A DNA stretch of 64,000 nt from JBPESN01 sp051710625 (GCF_051710625.1 NZ_JBPESN010000007.1:1-64000); one strand, 5' to 3'; numbered from the stretch's first letter, positions 9,462 through 19,959 are shown. Program-made: numbers and translations. The notes: generated by a model from the sequence alone, not told the origin.

Positions 9462-9698
9462 GTGTTCCTTACATGACATTACCTTTATTCCTATCCCCAT
9501 AGACAGGTGAAAATCGTCGGCGACAGTATAACGCAATTGCCGGCATATACCGCGCGATATCCGGACGTTGAAATAAGCACCGTTATGAAATTGCCGCTTG
9601 AGGGGGCGGCACGCGGCCGTCGCACCAATGTTATTTTTCTGTCATCTTCGCGTGTCATGTTACAGGCCGTTAATGATATTAGGTTTTAGGAGAACGGC

Positions 9699-10215
9699 AT
9701 GACTATCCCCTTTGTCCGTACCGCGTCGCTTTGCGCCGCGCTGATGTCGGTCGTGAGTCAAAGCGCCTGGGCGGTAACAGAGATTCCTTTCTGGCACGGC
9801 ATGGAAGGTGAACTGGGAAAAGAGGTGGAAAGCCTGGCCACCTGTTTTAACCAGACACATCCGGATTACTGCATCGTGTCGGTGTACAAGGGGGGTTACC
9901 CGCAGGAACTGGCGGCCGGCATTGCCGCCTGGCGCACCGGCAATGCGCCGGCTATCCTGCGTGTACGAGGTGGGTACCGCCACCATGATAGCCAGCCACA
10001 CTATTAAACCGGTGTATCAGGTGCTTAGCGACGCCGGCGTTGATAATGATGAATCCGCCTTTGTGCCGGCGGTACTGGGCCTATTACAGCGACAGTAAAA
10101 CCGGCCATCTGATCTCCCAGCCGTTCAACAGTTTTACGCTGGTGCTGTATTACAATAAGGACGCCTTTAAACGGGCGGGGCTGGGATCCCGAACAGTCGC
10201 CGCAAACCTGGCAGT
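9699..10215 (+). pseudogene. ugpB: UgpB, sn-glycerol-3-phosphate binding protein, 5' remnant
   Basis: UgpB is the periplasmic binding protein of the Ugp glycerol-3-phosphate importer. A signal peptide and then EIPFWHGMEGELGKEVESLA match the start of E. coli UgpB. Single-base frameshifts near 9965 and 10075 break the frame (VYEVGTATMIASHTIKPVYQ and YYSDSKTGHLISQPFN lie in different frames), and a TAG follows QSPQTWQ. After about residue 150 the sequence jumps directly into the N-terminal part of ugpA near 10215. Around 290 codons of ugpB and the ugpA start are therefore deleted. Confidence 0.85.
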
Positions 10216-10919
10216 AGCTGGCGGTGACCGGCGTTTTTTTTCTTTGGCGGCCGGTAAGGCGCTGTGGTATTCGCTACAGGACGTTGATCCGTTCGGCCTG
10301 AGGGGGCTTTGCCGGTCTGGACAATTTCCGCCACTTAGTTGCCGATCCCGGTTATCTGGCCTCCTTCGGCACCACGCTGGTGTTTAGCGGACTGGTGACG
10401 ACGTGTGGACTGCTATTAGCGTCGCTGTTTGTCGCTCTGGTCAATCATGTGCTGCGCGCGAAGCGGTTTTACCAAACGCTGTTGCTCTTGCCTTATGCGG
10501 TCGCACCGGCCGTGGCGGCGATACTGTGGCTGTTTCTGTTCAGTCCCGGCTTTGGACTTATCAGCTATTGGCTTCACGGTCTCGGCTATGAATGGAATCA
10601 TGGCCGCAACGCGAATCAGGCGATGCTGTTGGTGGTGATGATAGCGGTGTGGAAGCAAATTAACTATAATTTCTTATTTTTCCTGGTCGCGCTGCAATCC
10701 ATCCCGCGTTCTCTGGTTGAGGCGGCGGCCATAGACGGCGCCGGCCTGGGCCGGCGTTTCTTCCAGCTGGTGTTGCCGCTGATATCGCTGGTGAGCTTCT
10801 TTTTGCTGGTGGTGAATCTGGTCTATGCCTTTTTCAATACGTTTCCGGTCATTGACGCCGCTACCGCCGGCGGGCCGGTTCAGGCCACGACCACGTTGAT
10901 TTACAAAATCTACCGCGAA
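10215..10919 (+). pseudogene. ugpA: UgpA permease, both ends lost
   Basis: This is a membrane permease subunit of the Ugp ABC importer. ALWYSLQ and VDPFGL (near E. coli residue 35) through QATTTLIYKIYRE are recognisable, including the EAAAIDGAG coupling loop that contacts UgpC. A one-base deletion lies near 10250, and a further frameshift near 10300 separates VDPFGL from FRHLVADPGYLASFGTTL. The 5' end is fused to the ugpB remnant. The 3' end is cut by the IS3-family element at 10920, removing about 35 codons. Confidence 0.88.
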
Positions 10920-12146
10920 TGTAGTGGCACACTAAATTTGGCCACCTGAACAGAGGTGATATGCTCACCTCAGAACAACATGGGTGCACCAATGAAAAGA
11001 AGAAATTTTAGTCCTGAATTCAAACGCGAATCCGCTCAACTGGTTGTCGACCAAAATTATACCGCCGCGCAAGCAGCAAAAGCCATGGACGTCGGCCTTC
11101 CTACGATGAGGAAATGGCTAAAACAACTGCGTGATGAGCGACAGGGGAAAACACCAAAAGCCTCTCCCATAACCCCGGAATAAATCGAAATACGTGAGCT
11201 CAAGAAGAAGATGCAACGCATTGAAATAGAAAACGAAATATTAAAAAAGCTACAGCGCTCTTGATGTTAGACTCCCTGAACAGTTCTCGTTAATCAGGAA
11301 ACTCAGAGCGCATTATCCTGTGGCCACACTCTGCCACGTGTTCAGTGTTCATCGCAGCAGTTACAAATACTGGAAAAGTCGTCCTGACAGGCCAGACGGC
11401 AGGCGAACGGTATTGCGCAGTCAGGTTCATGAACTGCACAGTATCAGCCATGGTGCCGCTGGCGCGAGAAGTATCGCTACCATGGCAACCCAGAAAGGCT
11501 TCCGGATGGGGCACTGGCTCGCAGGCAGGCTCATGAAAGAGCTGGGGTTGGTCAGTGTCAGCAGCTGACGCACAGGTATAAGCGTGGCGGTCAGGAGCAG
11601 TTGCGATCCCGAATTATCTTGAGCGCCAGTTCGCTGTAACGGAGCCAAACCAGGTATGGTGCGGCAATGTGCCGTATATCTGGACCGGGAAACGCTGAAC
11701 ATACCTTGCGGTTGTTCTTGATCTGTTCGCGAGGAAACCGGTGGGCTGGGCTATGTCGCTCTCCCCGGACAGCAGACTGACCATCAAAGCACTGGAAATG
11801 GCATGGGAAACGCGTGATAAACCAGCCGGAGTGATGTTCCACAGCGATCAGGGTAGCCACTATACGAGCAGGCAGTTCCGACAGTTGCTGTGGCGTGACC
11901 GGATCAAACAAGGCATGAGTCGGCGGGGTAACTGTTAAGATAACAGTCTGATGGAGTGGTTCTTCCGCAGCCTGAAGACAGAATGGTTGCCGACAAAGGG
12001 TTACAACAGCTTCAGCGAAGCAGATCATGAAATTACCGACTATATCGTGGGATATTACAGCGCACTCAGGCCGCATAAATATAACGGTGGGTTGCCACCA
12101 AACGAATCAGAAAATAGATACTGGAAAAACGCTAACGCGGTGGCCA
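10920..12146 (+). mobile_element. IS3-family element within ugp, right end truncated
   Basis: The element has two overlapping transposase frames. OrfA starts at 10992 (MKRRNFSPEFKRESAQLVVD, helix-turn-helix plus leucine-zipper-like tail) and is cut short by TAA at 11181. OrfB begins near 11260 and is frameshifted near 11565, 11600 and 11697, with a stop at 11937. The first catalytic Asp is mutated (CGNVPYIW instead of CGDVTYIW in the 44208 copy). The left end is tgtagtgg. The right end stops at gtggcca, about 20 bases short of the terminus seen in the other two copies, and runs directly into ugpE sequence. No flanking 3-base duplication is possible. Inactive. Confidence 0.92.
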
Positions 12147-12836
12147 CCTGCGGGAAAACCCGCATCAAGTATGATCGCAGGGTGTCAGCGGCCAGAGTGT
12201 ACCTTTTAGCCGCATGTTGTTAAACATGCTGATTATGGCGCTGGGTATCACTGTCGGTAAAATTACTGTATCGCTGCTGTCCGCGCCTTCGCTATCGTTT
12301 ATTTTCGTTTTCCGCTGCGTAATTTGGCGTTTTGGCTGATTTTCATGACGCTGATGCTGCCGGTAAAGGTGCGGATTTTTCCCACGGTCGATGTGATTAC
12401 TCATTTACATATGCTGGACAGCTATACCGGCTTGACGCGGCCGCTGATGGCGGACGCCATCGCGACGTTTTTATTCCGTCAATTCTTTATGACCGTTCCT
12501 CATGAGCTGCTTGAGGCGGCGCGCATCGATGGCGCCGGCCCGCTGCGCTTTTTATGGGATATCCAGCTGTCGCTGTCCAAAACCAATCTGGCGGCGCTGT
12601 TTGTGATTACCTTTATTTACGGCTGGAATCAATATCTCTGGCCGCTGCTGATTATTAACGACGCTTCGTTGGGCACGGCGGTTGCGGGCATACAAAGCAT
12701 GATTGCCAGTGGCGACGGCACCACGCAGTGGAATCAGGTCATGGCGGCGATGCTGTTGACCCTTATTGCGCCGGTGACGATTGTTTTAGTTATGCAGCGT
12801 GCGTTTGTGCGCGGCCTGGTTGATAGCGAGAAATAG
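12147..12836 (+). pseudogene. ugpE: UgpE permease, 5' end deleted
   Basis: This is the second Ugp permease subunit. Immediately after the IS remnant the frame reads LRENPHQV, an in-frame TGA, then QGVSGQSVPFSRMLLNMLIM, equivalent to E. coli residues from about 62. A frameshift near 12315 separates this from the good C-terminal part (LRNLAFWLIFMTLMLPVKVR through FVRGLVDSEK, ORF 12324-12836). The EAARIDGAG loop is present. About 60 N-terminal codons are missing, together with the 3' end of ugpA, in one IS-adjacent deletion. Confidence 0.88.
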
Positions 12837-12842
12837 CGCACT

Positions 12843-13904
12843 ATGGTAAGTGTAGGATTACAACATGTTGTTAAAAACTACAACGGCAAAACCACCATTA
12901 TCGCGGCGCTGGATCTGACGGTGGCGGACGGAGAATTCATCGTGCTGGTCGGGCCTTCCGGCTGCGGCAAGTCTACCCTGTTACGTCTAGTGGCCGGGCT
13001 GGAGAGCGTGACCGCCGGCAATATTTATATCGGCGACAAGCGCATCACCGGTTGCGGGCCGCGGGATCACCATGGTATTCCAAAATTATGCGTTGTATCC
13101 GCACATGAGCGTGTTCGACAACATGGCTTATGGACTCAAAATTCGCGGTCTCGGGAAACAGCAAATCCGATATGCGGTGGAGCAGGTGGCTGATATATTG
13201 GAGCTGGCGCCGCTTTTGTACCGCAAGCCGCGAGAACTCTCCGGCGGCCAGCGGCAGCGTGTTACGATGGGGCGTGCCTTGGTACGTGAACCAGACGTGT
13301 TTTTGTTCGATGAGCTGCTCTCCAATCTGGATGCGAAGCTGCGCACGCAAATGGGCCTGGAATTGCAGCAATTGCGCCGCCGGTTAAAGACCACCAGTCT
13401 TTATGTCACTCACGATCAGGTCGAGGCCATGACGCTGGCCGAGCGGGTGGTGGTGCTTAATCGGAGCCGGGTAGAACAAATCGGCACGCCGACGGAAATT
13501 TACCGCCGGCCGGCAACGCTCTTTGTCGCCGGCTTTATGGGCTTGCCGGCCATGAATTTACTGCCTGGACGTGTTAGCGACGATGGGCGCTGCCCGCCGG
13601 CATTCGCCCGGAACAGATTCTGCGCGCGCGCGACGACGTGCGAACGCCGGCGGCGGGCAGCGTTAATGGCCAGGCGCTTTTGGCGCCCGGACGCCGCGCA
13701 GGAGAACTTTGCCGCCTGGAAGTGGCCACGCTTGAGCGGCTGGGTGCCGATAATCTGGCCCATGGCCACTGGGAAGGCTGTGCCATGGTAGTGCGTCTGG
13801 CTTATGACGATCTCCCGGCGCCCGGCGCGACGCTGTATTTGCATTGTCTGGCCGACGCATGGCGTTATTGCGACTCGCAAAATGGAACCCGAGTAAAAAT
13901 ATGA
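12843..13904 (+). pseudogene. ugpC: UgpC ATPase, broken
   Basis: This is the ABC ATPase of the Ugp importer. It begins 6 bases after ugpE. Walker A (GPSGCGKSTLLRL) is intact. A small deletion near 13065 (CGPRDH / MVFQNYALYPHMSV) shifts the frame. The signature (LSGGQRQRVTMGRA) and Walker B (FLFDELLSNLDA, with Leu in place of the usual Pro) follow. After GLPAMNLLPGRV the regulatory domain is frameshifted and shortened; its tail (RLGADNLAHGHWEG through the stop at 13904) lies in another frame. Its stop overlaps the ugpQ start (ATGA). Confidence 0.9.
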
Positions 13905-14709
13905 CCAGAGAATGGCTTTATCCGACCATCGTTGCCCACCGTGGCGGGGGTTCGCTGGTGCCGGAAAATATGCTTGCCGCTATCGATACTGGTGCCCGCT
14001 ATGGCTAGCAGATGATTGAAGTGGATGCCAAGCTGTCCGCCGATAATCAAATTTTTCTGTTGCACGATGATACGCTGGAACGCACCAGCCAAAGCAGCGG
14101 CATTGCCGGCCAATTAGATTGGCCTACCCTCCTGGCGCAGGTTGAGGCCGGCGTAGTGGTTCGATGAAACCTTTCGCGGTGAGTGGCTGCCGCTATTGTC
14201 GTCGGTGGCGGAACGTTGCCGGCAACATGGGCTTGCGATCAACATCGAAATCAAACCCACCACGGGTGTCGAAGATCCGACCGGCCGTGCCGCGGGCCGT
14301 GCGTCAGCTGTGGCTGGGGATGACGCCGCTGCCGCTATTGTCCTCATTTTCCCTGACGGCGCTGGCCGCCGCGCTTTAGGCGGCGCCGGAACTCCCGCGC
14401 AGATTGTTGCTGGAAGAGTGGCACGGCGACTGGGAGATACTGGCAAGTCAGTTGTCATGTCAGGCTTTACACCTGCAGCATGAGGCGTTAACCGAAGATC
14501 GGGTTGAGGCTATTAAAGCCCGCAGACTGCATATTTTGGCTTGGACCGTTAGCAGCCCCGATCGCGCCCGCACACTGTTAGGCTGGGGGGTCGACGCTTT
14601 CTGTACCGACCGCATTGACCTGATTGACGCTGATTTCGCCCCTCGTTGCGTTGCGCACACAGTTGCTCTGCGCCGTGTGTGCACACGGCAAACCTCCCCC
14701 GGCTGTTAA
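13901..14709 (+). pseudogene. ugpQ: UgpQ glycerophosphodiester phosphodiesterase, broken
   Basis: UgpQ hydrolyses glycerophosphodiesters to glycerol-3-phosphate. The N-terminal active-site motif VAHRGGGSLVPENMLAA is present, followed by an in-frame TAG near 14008 (ARYG-stop-QMIE). HDDTLERTSQ and NIEIKPTTG are recognisable in shifted frames, with indels near 14155 and 14260 and a stop near 14378. The end (WGVDAFCTDRIDLIDADF) is followed by an extended tail to 14709. It overlaps ugpC and is the last gene of the dead ugpBAECQ operon. Confidence 0.88.
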
Positions 14710-14964
14710 GGCTGGTTTTGTTGGGTGCGTTGCTGATTGGCCTCTAACTGCTTCTGCAATTGCTGACGCTGCTGTTGGGTTTGTTGCTGCTGTTGCTGTT
14801 GAAACTGAGATTTCCGCTGTTGAGCGTGATTGTCCATATGATTTTGCAATTGTTGCTCCGCCCGATTTGGTGGAGCCACCGGCGGTCGCGGCCAGCGCCA
14901 GCGGCGCGGCCAACAACATAAGCGAAAGCAGCCAGCCCAGCATCACGGGGTATGTTTTCATCAT
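14706..14964 (-). pseudogene. yhhA: YhhA (DUF2756) Gln-rich periplasmic protein, frameshifted
   Basis: The gene begins with a clear signal peptide (MMKTYPVMLGWLLSLMLLAA). After about residue 30 the frame becomes Ala/Ser/Thr-rich, while an overlapping frame encodes a strongly Gln-rich stretch (HAQQRKSQFQQQQQQQTQQQ) ending NQQRTQQNQP-stop at 14706. Gln-rich composition and position between ugpQ and ggt match E. coli YhhA, so a one-base indel near 14860 has separated the secretion signal from the body. Function of the family is unknown. Confidence 0.65.
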
Positions 14965-15104
14965 GCTCTCCTGCCAGGATTCATTGGCTTATTTTACACC
15001 TTAAACACGCAATATGCCGGTGTTCGGCTAATTATTGATGGAAAAGAGAGGCAATATTGGTAACTTACTAATGATTGTCTAATCATTTATATATATGAGT
15101 CATT

Positions 15105-16856
15105 ATGAGGTTACTTTCTTCGCTGCGCGTTAACGTCCAGGTCGTATTGCTCATGTTGTGGGTGGCGGTCACGCCAGCCGTTGGGGCGCAGAGTGCGGCA
15201 CCGCTTTCCTATGGCGTTGAAAACAGTATTTTTCACCCGGTAACTGCGCCCCATGGCATGGTCGCGAGCGTGGATAAAACGGCGACTGAGGTGGGGGTGG
15301 CTATACTGCGCCAGGGCGGGAATGCAGTGGATGCGCCGGTGGCGGTGGGGTTCGCGGTGGCGGTCACTTATCCTTAGGCAGGTAACCTGGGCGGCGGCTT
15401 CATGTTGCTGCGCACGCCCGCCGGCCACACGACGGCGATTGATTTCCGCGAGATGGCGCCGCAAAATGCCTCGCGCAACATGACTATCGGCGCCGACGGC
15501 AATGCCGATAGCCGGCTTTTCCTCACCAGCCCGCTGGTGTCCGGTACGCCCGGCACCGTAACGGCTGAGGGCCAGCGTCAGGCCCGCTACGGTTCAATGG
15601 ATTTGGCGTATGTCATGCGGCCGGCGATTTGCCTGACGGAAAAGGGTTTCATTGTCAATCAGGCGTTGACGGGGGATCTGGCCCGCTATGGTCGGGGAAA
15701 TGTCATTCATTATGCCAACAGTCGCGCCGTTTTTTTTAAAGCCAACGGGCAGTCTTATGCGGTGGGAGAAACGCTGCGGCAGCCGCAGCTGGCTTATAGT
15801 CTGGCGTTTATCGCCCGACAGGGGCCGCGCGCATTTTATCACGGCGAAATCGCCGGCGGGATTAGCGCAAAAATGCGCAGGCGCAGCGGTCTGATTAACC
15901 GCCAGGATCTGGCCGATTATTGGGCAGTGGAGCGCCGGCCGGTGGTCGGCAGCTATCATGGATACCAGATTTATTCCATGCCGCCGCCGTCCGCTGGCGG
16001 CATTTCCATCATCCAGATCCTAAATATTTTGGAGAACTTTGATTTGGCAAAATATGGGAGCCGATAGCGCCAACGCGTTACAGGTCATGTCAGAAGCGAT
16101 GAAGTATGCTTATGCTGACCGGTCGCGCTATCTGGGCGATCCGGATTTTGTCTCGGTCCCCGTGGAGGCCCTGACTAGCAAAGCTTATGCCAAATCGCTA
16201 GCGCAGCGTATCGACGTGAATCACGCCCGCCCGCCCGTCCTCCTCCATACGACCGGGGCAGTTACAGCCCTATGAAAGCGATCAAACTACCCACTACTCG
16301 GTCGTCGATAAGAACGGTTTCGCGGTAGCGGTGACCTATATGCTTAACACCTACTTTGGTAGCGGTATTATGGCCGGCGACAGCGGTATCTTGCTCAACA
16401 ATGAAATGGATGATTTTTCCGCCAAACTCGGCACACCCAATATCTTTGACCTGGTCGGCGGGGATGCTAACGCCATTGCGCCGCGCAAACGTCCCCTTTC
16501 ATCCATGTCGCCGACTCTGGTCGTCAAAGACGGTAACATCTGGCTGGTGACAGAGAGTCCTGACGGCACTCATATCATCACTACGGTGCTATAATCCTGC
16601 TGAACACGATCGATTTCGGTATGAACATCGCCGAAGCGATGGCAGCGCTGCGTTTTCATCAACAGTGGACACCCGACGAGCTACGCCTAAAAAAGGGTTT
16701 CAGCCCCGATACGCTGCGCCTACTGCGGGGAAAAGGGCAGCACGTGATGATAAAACCGGTAATGGGCAGCACCCAGAGTATTATGCCCCTGCCGGACGGC
16801 ACGCTGGCCGGCGCTTCGGATCCACGTACACAAGATGATTTGACGGCCAGCTATTG
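15105..16856 (+). pseudogene. ggt: Gamma-glutamyltranspeptidase, broken
   Basis: Ggt is a periplasmic enzyme that cleaves glutathione and transfers the gamma-glutamyl group; it is about 580 residues in E. coli. A signal peptide, then SVDKTATEVGVAILRQGGNA and FAVAVTYP are followed by a TAG at 15375 (CAG to TAG, before AGNLGGGF). The frame continues to QILNILENFDL, shifts near 16045, again near 16250 just before the THYSVVDKNGFAVAVTY region that holds the nucleophilic Thr, and once more near 16590. The final part runs to 16856. Nearly all of the gene is recognisable, so decay is by point lesions rather than large deletion. Confidence 0.9.
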
Positions 16857-17038
16857 AACTTCACCCGGGAAGGGAGCAAGCGCAAGCGGCTACATGGGGA
16901 AAAACCACTGAGTGCATTTCCTCCGCGGCCAGAGGGAGCGGATGGTTAATAGATAAACACTTGTCAACCTGATTGCCATGTTCTTCCTCACCGCTTTCGG
17001 TTACACTGGCGTTTTCCTTTTATCCGAGATGACGCCAC

Positions 17039-17920
17039 GTGTTGTTGTTGATTATCACCACCATTCTGTGGGCTTTTTCCTTTAGTTTGATTGGCGAATA
17101 TCTCGCAGGCCAAGTCGACAGTACCTTTTCGGTGTTGATGCGCCTGGGGCTGGCGGCACTGGTCTTTTTGCCGTTTATCCGCTGGCGCGGCTATTCCCCA
17201 CAACAGTTGTTGGCCTATATGGTGACCGGTGCCTGTCAGCTCGGCATCATGTATTTGTTCAGTTACCAGGGCTATCTTTATCTGACCGTACAGGAATTTT
17301 TGCTGTTTACGGTGCTAACGCCGCTGTATGTCACGCTCATCTACGATGTGTTGCGCGGTCAGCGTTTGCGCTGGGGCTATTTGGGCAGCGCACTGCTGGC
17401 GGTGGCCGGCGCGGCGATTATTCGTCATGACCACCTAAGTCAGCACTTCTTGTGGGGATTGCTATTGGTGCAGGCGGCAAATATCTGTTTTGCTATAGGC
17501 ATGGTGGGCTATAAGCGTTTGATGGAAGTTTGGCCTATGCCGCAGCATTCAGCGTTCTCCTGGTTTTACCTGGGGGCGTTTTTGGTGGCTGCGATCGCCT
17601 GGGGGTTATTCGGTAATGCGCAGAAATTGCCCACCACGTCGCTGCAATGGGGCGTGCTCATTTGGCTGGGGATTGGCGCATCTGCCCTGGGCTATTTCAT
17701 GTGGAACTATGGCGCTACCCAGGTAGACGCCGGTACGCTGGGCATCATGAATAATGTCCATGTGCCGGCGGGTTTGTTGGTTAATCTGGCTATCTGGCAG
17801 GAGCAACCGCACTGGCCGAGCTTTATCGTTGGCGGGACGGTCATTATGGCCTCACTCTGGGTACATCGGCGTTGGGTCGTGTCGACGGGAGTGCGTCGGG
17901 GGGGAACGCGCGAAACGTGA
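17039..17920 (+). CDS. yigM: YigM/BioP, EamA-family biotin/carboxylate transporter
   Basis: This 293-residue DMT-superfamily (EamA) transporter has about ten hydrophobic segments and matches E. coli YigM closely (for example LIGEYLAGQVDSTFSVLMRL near 18 and NYGATQVDAGTLGIMNN near 220). YigM has been linked to biotin uptake. The start is GTG at 17039, giving MLLLIITTILWAFSF as in the family; there is no strong ribosome-binding site. In E. coli it sits next to metR, but here a low-GC segment with a pentapeptide-repeat gene lies between them. The last 15 residues (TGVRRGGTRET) look degenerate. Intact. Confidence 0.9.
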   Translation: MLLLIITTILWAFSFSLIGEYLAGQVDSTFSVLMRLGLAALVFLPFIRWRGYSPQQLLAYMVTGACQLGIMYLFSYQGYLYLTVQEFLLFTVLTPLYVTLIYDVLRGQRLRWGYLGSALLAVAGAAIIRHDHLSQHFLWGLLLVQAANICFAIGMVGYKRLMEVWPMPQHSAFSWFYLGAFLVAAIAWGLFGNAQKLPTTSLQWGVLIWLGIGASALGYFMWNYGATQVDAGTLGIMNNVHVPAGLLVNLAIWQEQPHWPSFIVGGTVIMASLWVHRRWVVSTGVRRGGTRET

Positions 17921-18855
17921 ACCTACAACGGTAGTGCAAGCGCATCTACTTAGCGAGATGCCTCACCATTTTACCCTGCGGCGCCCCCTCGGGTGGCGCG
18001 GGTCGAGCTGCGCTATAGTGCCTTACCTACCGACGAGGCGCTTATCTCAGGGGGCAACTCAGGTATTTAACGGATAAAACGTAAACTATATTTAATTATA
18101 TTATGGTGCGTATTTAATCTTTATGCTGATGACGATAATGCCGTTATACATTAATCACCCTCCTGAGACGCTATTATGTCGCATTGAACAGTAAAGCTAT
18201 GCCGCCTTAAATACCCCGCGAGACGTGTTGATGTTTCCTCCTGGTATTTTTACCCGTCAATGTCGTCATCCTGTGGCAGAGACAATTCATCCATCACTGA
18301 TAATGGGGGGAATGGCACCCCTGGGCATCCCCATTAACATGCGGGCGGAGAAGACTGCATTTTACTTTCTCTTTACCCGTGTTGCGGTGTTACCCTGGCG
18401 AAATAAACCTGCGTTAAATCTCTGGGGGAAATATGCATTTGGCAAGAGAGCAAAGTCAGTAAGGCGCAAGACCCTCTCAGGGACTTTGGTCTGGGTGCTT
18501 TAGCGAACAATATAAATCGCTGGTGATCATAGCGACCAATAAAGATCTTACATTGCGCGTGGGAAAGCGTGCAATGAAGGGTGCGTTGTCATATCGCTCC
18601 GGCTTTTACTCCGTTTAGTAAAACCTGCCTAACTAGGACGCAAGTTGAGTTGAACGGCGCCGGAATGAATATGTGAATAAAGTACTCAAATAATAATCTC
18701 ACCTGATGATAATAAAAGAAAAAATGACTTTTTGTAATCCTAGCGCAGCGCGCTGTGCTTTATTTGCCCAACACGCAGTGGAAGACTGCAGCGAAATAAA
18801 TAGGCAATCCGATATTTCGCCGCAAGGATGACTAGAATATTTTTTCAATTTATTC
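17921..18855. other. Low-GC intergenic stretch upstream of pentapeptide-repeat gene
   Basis: These 935 bases hold no convincing gene. From about 18070 the composition is clearly more AT-rich than the surrounding chromosome (for example the tatatttaattatatta stretch near 18088). A 92-codon open frame at 18225-18503 has no recognisable features and odd composition. The segment ends at the start of the PipB-like gene and breaks the yigM-metR neighbourhood that is conserved in E. coli, which suggests acquired DNA. Confidence 0.5.
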
Positions 18856-19683
18856 ATGTCAAGCAGCGTACAAAAGGCATATTCATCGCAATACGATAAC
18901 TTTATTCAAGCGTTCACCGACGCATTGGAGAAGAAAATAGCCGATCCCAACGATTACGCAATTCCAGAAACCCTCGAATTCACAATTGATGCTAATAAGG
19001 TATCTTATTCTCATACCCCTTCTCATTGGTATAACGGTGAAGTTAAGGTGGAGGTAAAAATCACGGAACCTGATAATCACACCACTATTGCTACCGTAGA
19101 CAAAGCGCTTTTCACCCGTACCCTGACGCTGTTGCTGTTACAAAAGCGAACTCATCACTCGGCATACCAGTATTCACTAACGGGAGAGGGGAAAATAGAC
19201 CTGCGCGCCGCCGATTTGAATGGTTACACACTACGCCACATCGATTTGCGCGAGGCGAATTTGGCCGGCGTTGACGTTAAATATGCCCATCTGTCGTCGG
19301 CGGATTTGCGTGGCGCAAACCTGGAGGAGGCGGATATGCGCCATGTTATTCTTACACGAGCTTCTCTGGCGCAGGCCAACTGGACGTTTGTCTGGCTGGC
19401 CGATGCCGGTTTAGAAGAGGCGACGCTGACGGGCGCGGGTTATTACAAAACCAAACTGTGGCGAGCTCACCTCATCGGTGCCAACCTCAGTCATGCCGAT
19501 TTTACCCGCGCCGATCTCGCCGATGCCGATCTTACCTGCGCTGACCTAAGTCACGCGAAATTCAGCAACGCTTGCCTGAGGAACACCACCCTCCAGGGTG
19601 CTCAACTGGCGAACGCTAGGTTCGAGGGGACCTTTGTCGACGGGGCGTCTTTCAATAATATCACGCTCAGGGGGAACCCATAG
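18856..19683 (+). CDS. Pentapeptide-repeat protein resembling Salmonella PipB/PipB2 effectors
   Basis: The protein is 275 residues. Residues 1-115 are repeat-free and mixed alpha/beta in character. From about 119 to 268 it is built of tandem A(D/N)LXX pentapeptides (LREANLAGVDV, ADLRGANLEEAD, ADFTRADLADADLTCADL), which fold as a right-handed quadrilateral beta-helix. Overall length and plan match PipB (291 residues), and the region before the repeats (VEVKITEPDNHTTIATVD, then a leucine-rich helix) lines up with the same place in PipB. PipB and PipB2 are type III secreted proteins that act at host vacuole membranes. No Sec signal peptide is seen. The ribosome-binding site is poor (an aagga lies about 27 bases upstream). 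The frame is intact in a region full of pseudogenes, suggesting retained function. Effector status is inference. Confidence 0.7.
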   Translation: MSSSVQKAYSSQYDNFIQAFTDALEKKIADPNDYAIPETLEFTIDANKVSYSHTPSHWYNGEVKVEVKITEPDNHTTIATVDKALFTRTLTLLLLQKRTHHSAYQYSLTGEGKIDLRAADLNGYTLRHIDLREANLAGVDVKYAHLSSADLRGANLEEADMRHVILTRASLAQANWTFVWLADAGLEEATLTGAGYYKTKLWRAHLIGANLSHADFTRADLADADLTCADLSHAKFSNACLRNTTLQGAQLANARFEGTFVDGASFNNITLRGNP

Positions 19684-19959
19684 TGGTTCAATGGGTGGCT
19701 ATGTCCCCGTCACCGAGTTGTAGATCATGCTGGCGCGAATAAACGTGTGCTTGTTCCCACGCAGCGTGAGTGAAAAACGTCAATCTCAGCAAGCCAGGGC
19801 GACGGACCGTTGGCTGGCGTAAAACGCAAGGCTCATTTTTGGCAAAGCGCTGAGCCGGTTCACGCAGCTGAGTCTTGGGGCGCCGCCGCCTGCCTGCGGG
19901 AATGTTCGTCGCCCGTGGCGGTGTCGCCGTCGCCGGTTGCTGAGTTGCCAGAGAAAGTT

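Noticed and set aside
12147..12240. Hairpin-like CCTGCGGGAAAACCCGC just after the IS remnant, taken at first for an IS terminator or attenuator
   Set aside because: Read in frame it continues ugpE coding sequence (LRENPHQV), so it is ordinary gene remnant.
18225..18503. 92-codon frame in the AT-rich region before the PipB-like gene
   Set aside because: No recognisable feature, no good start signal; kept only as part of the island description.
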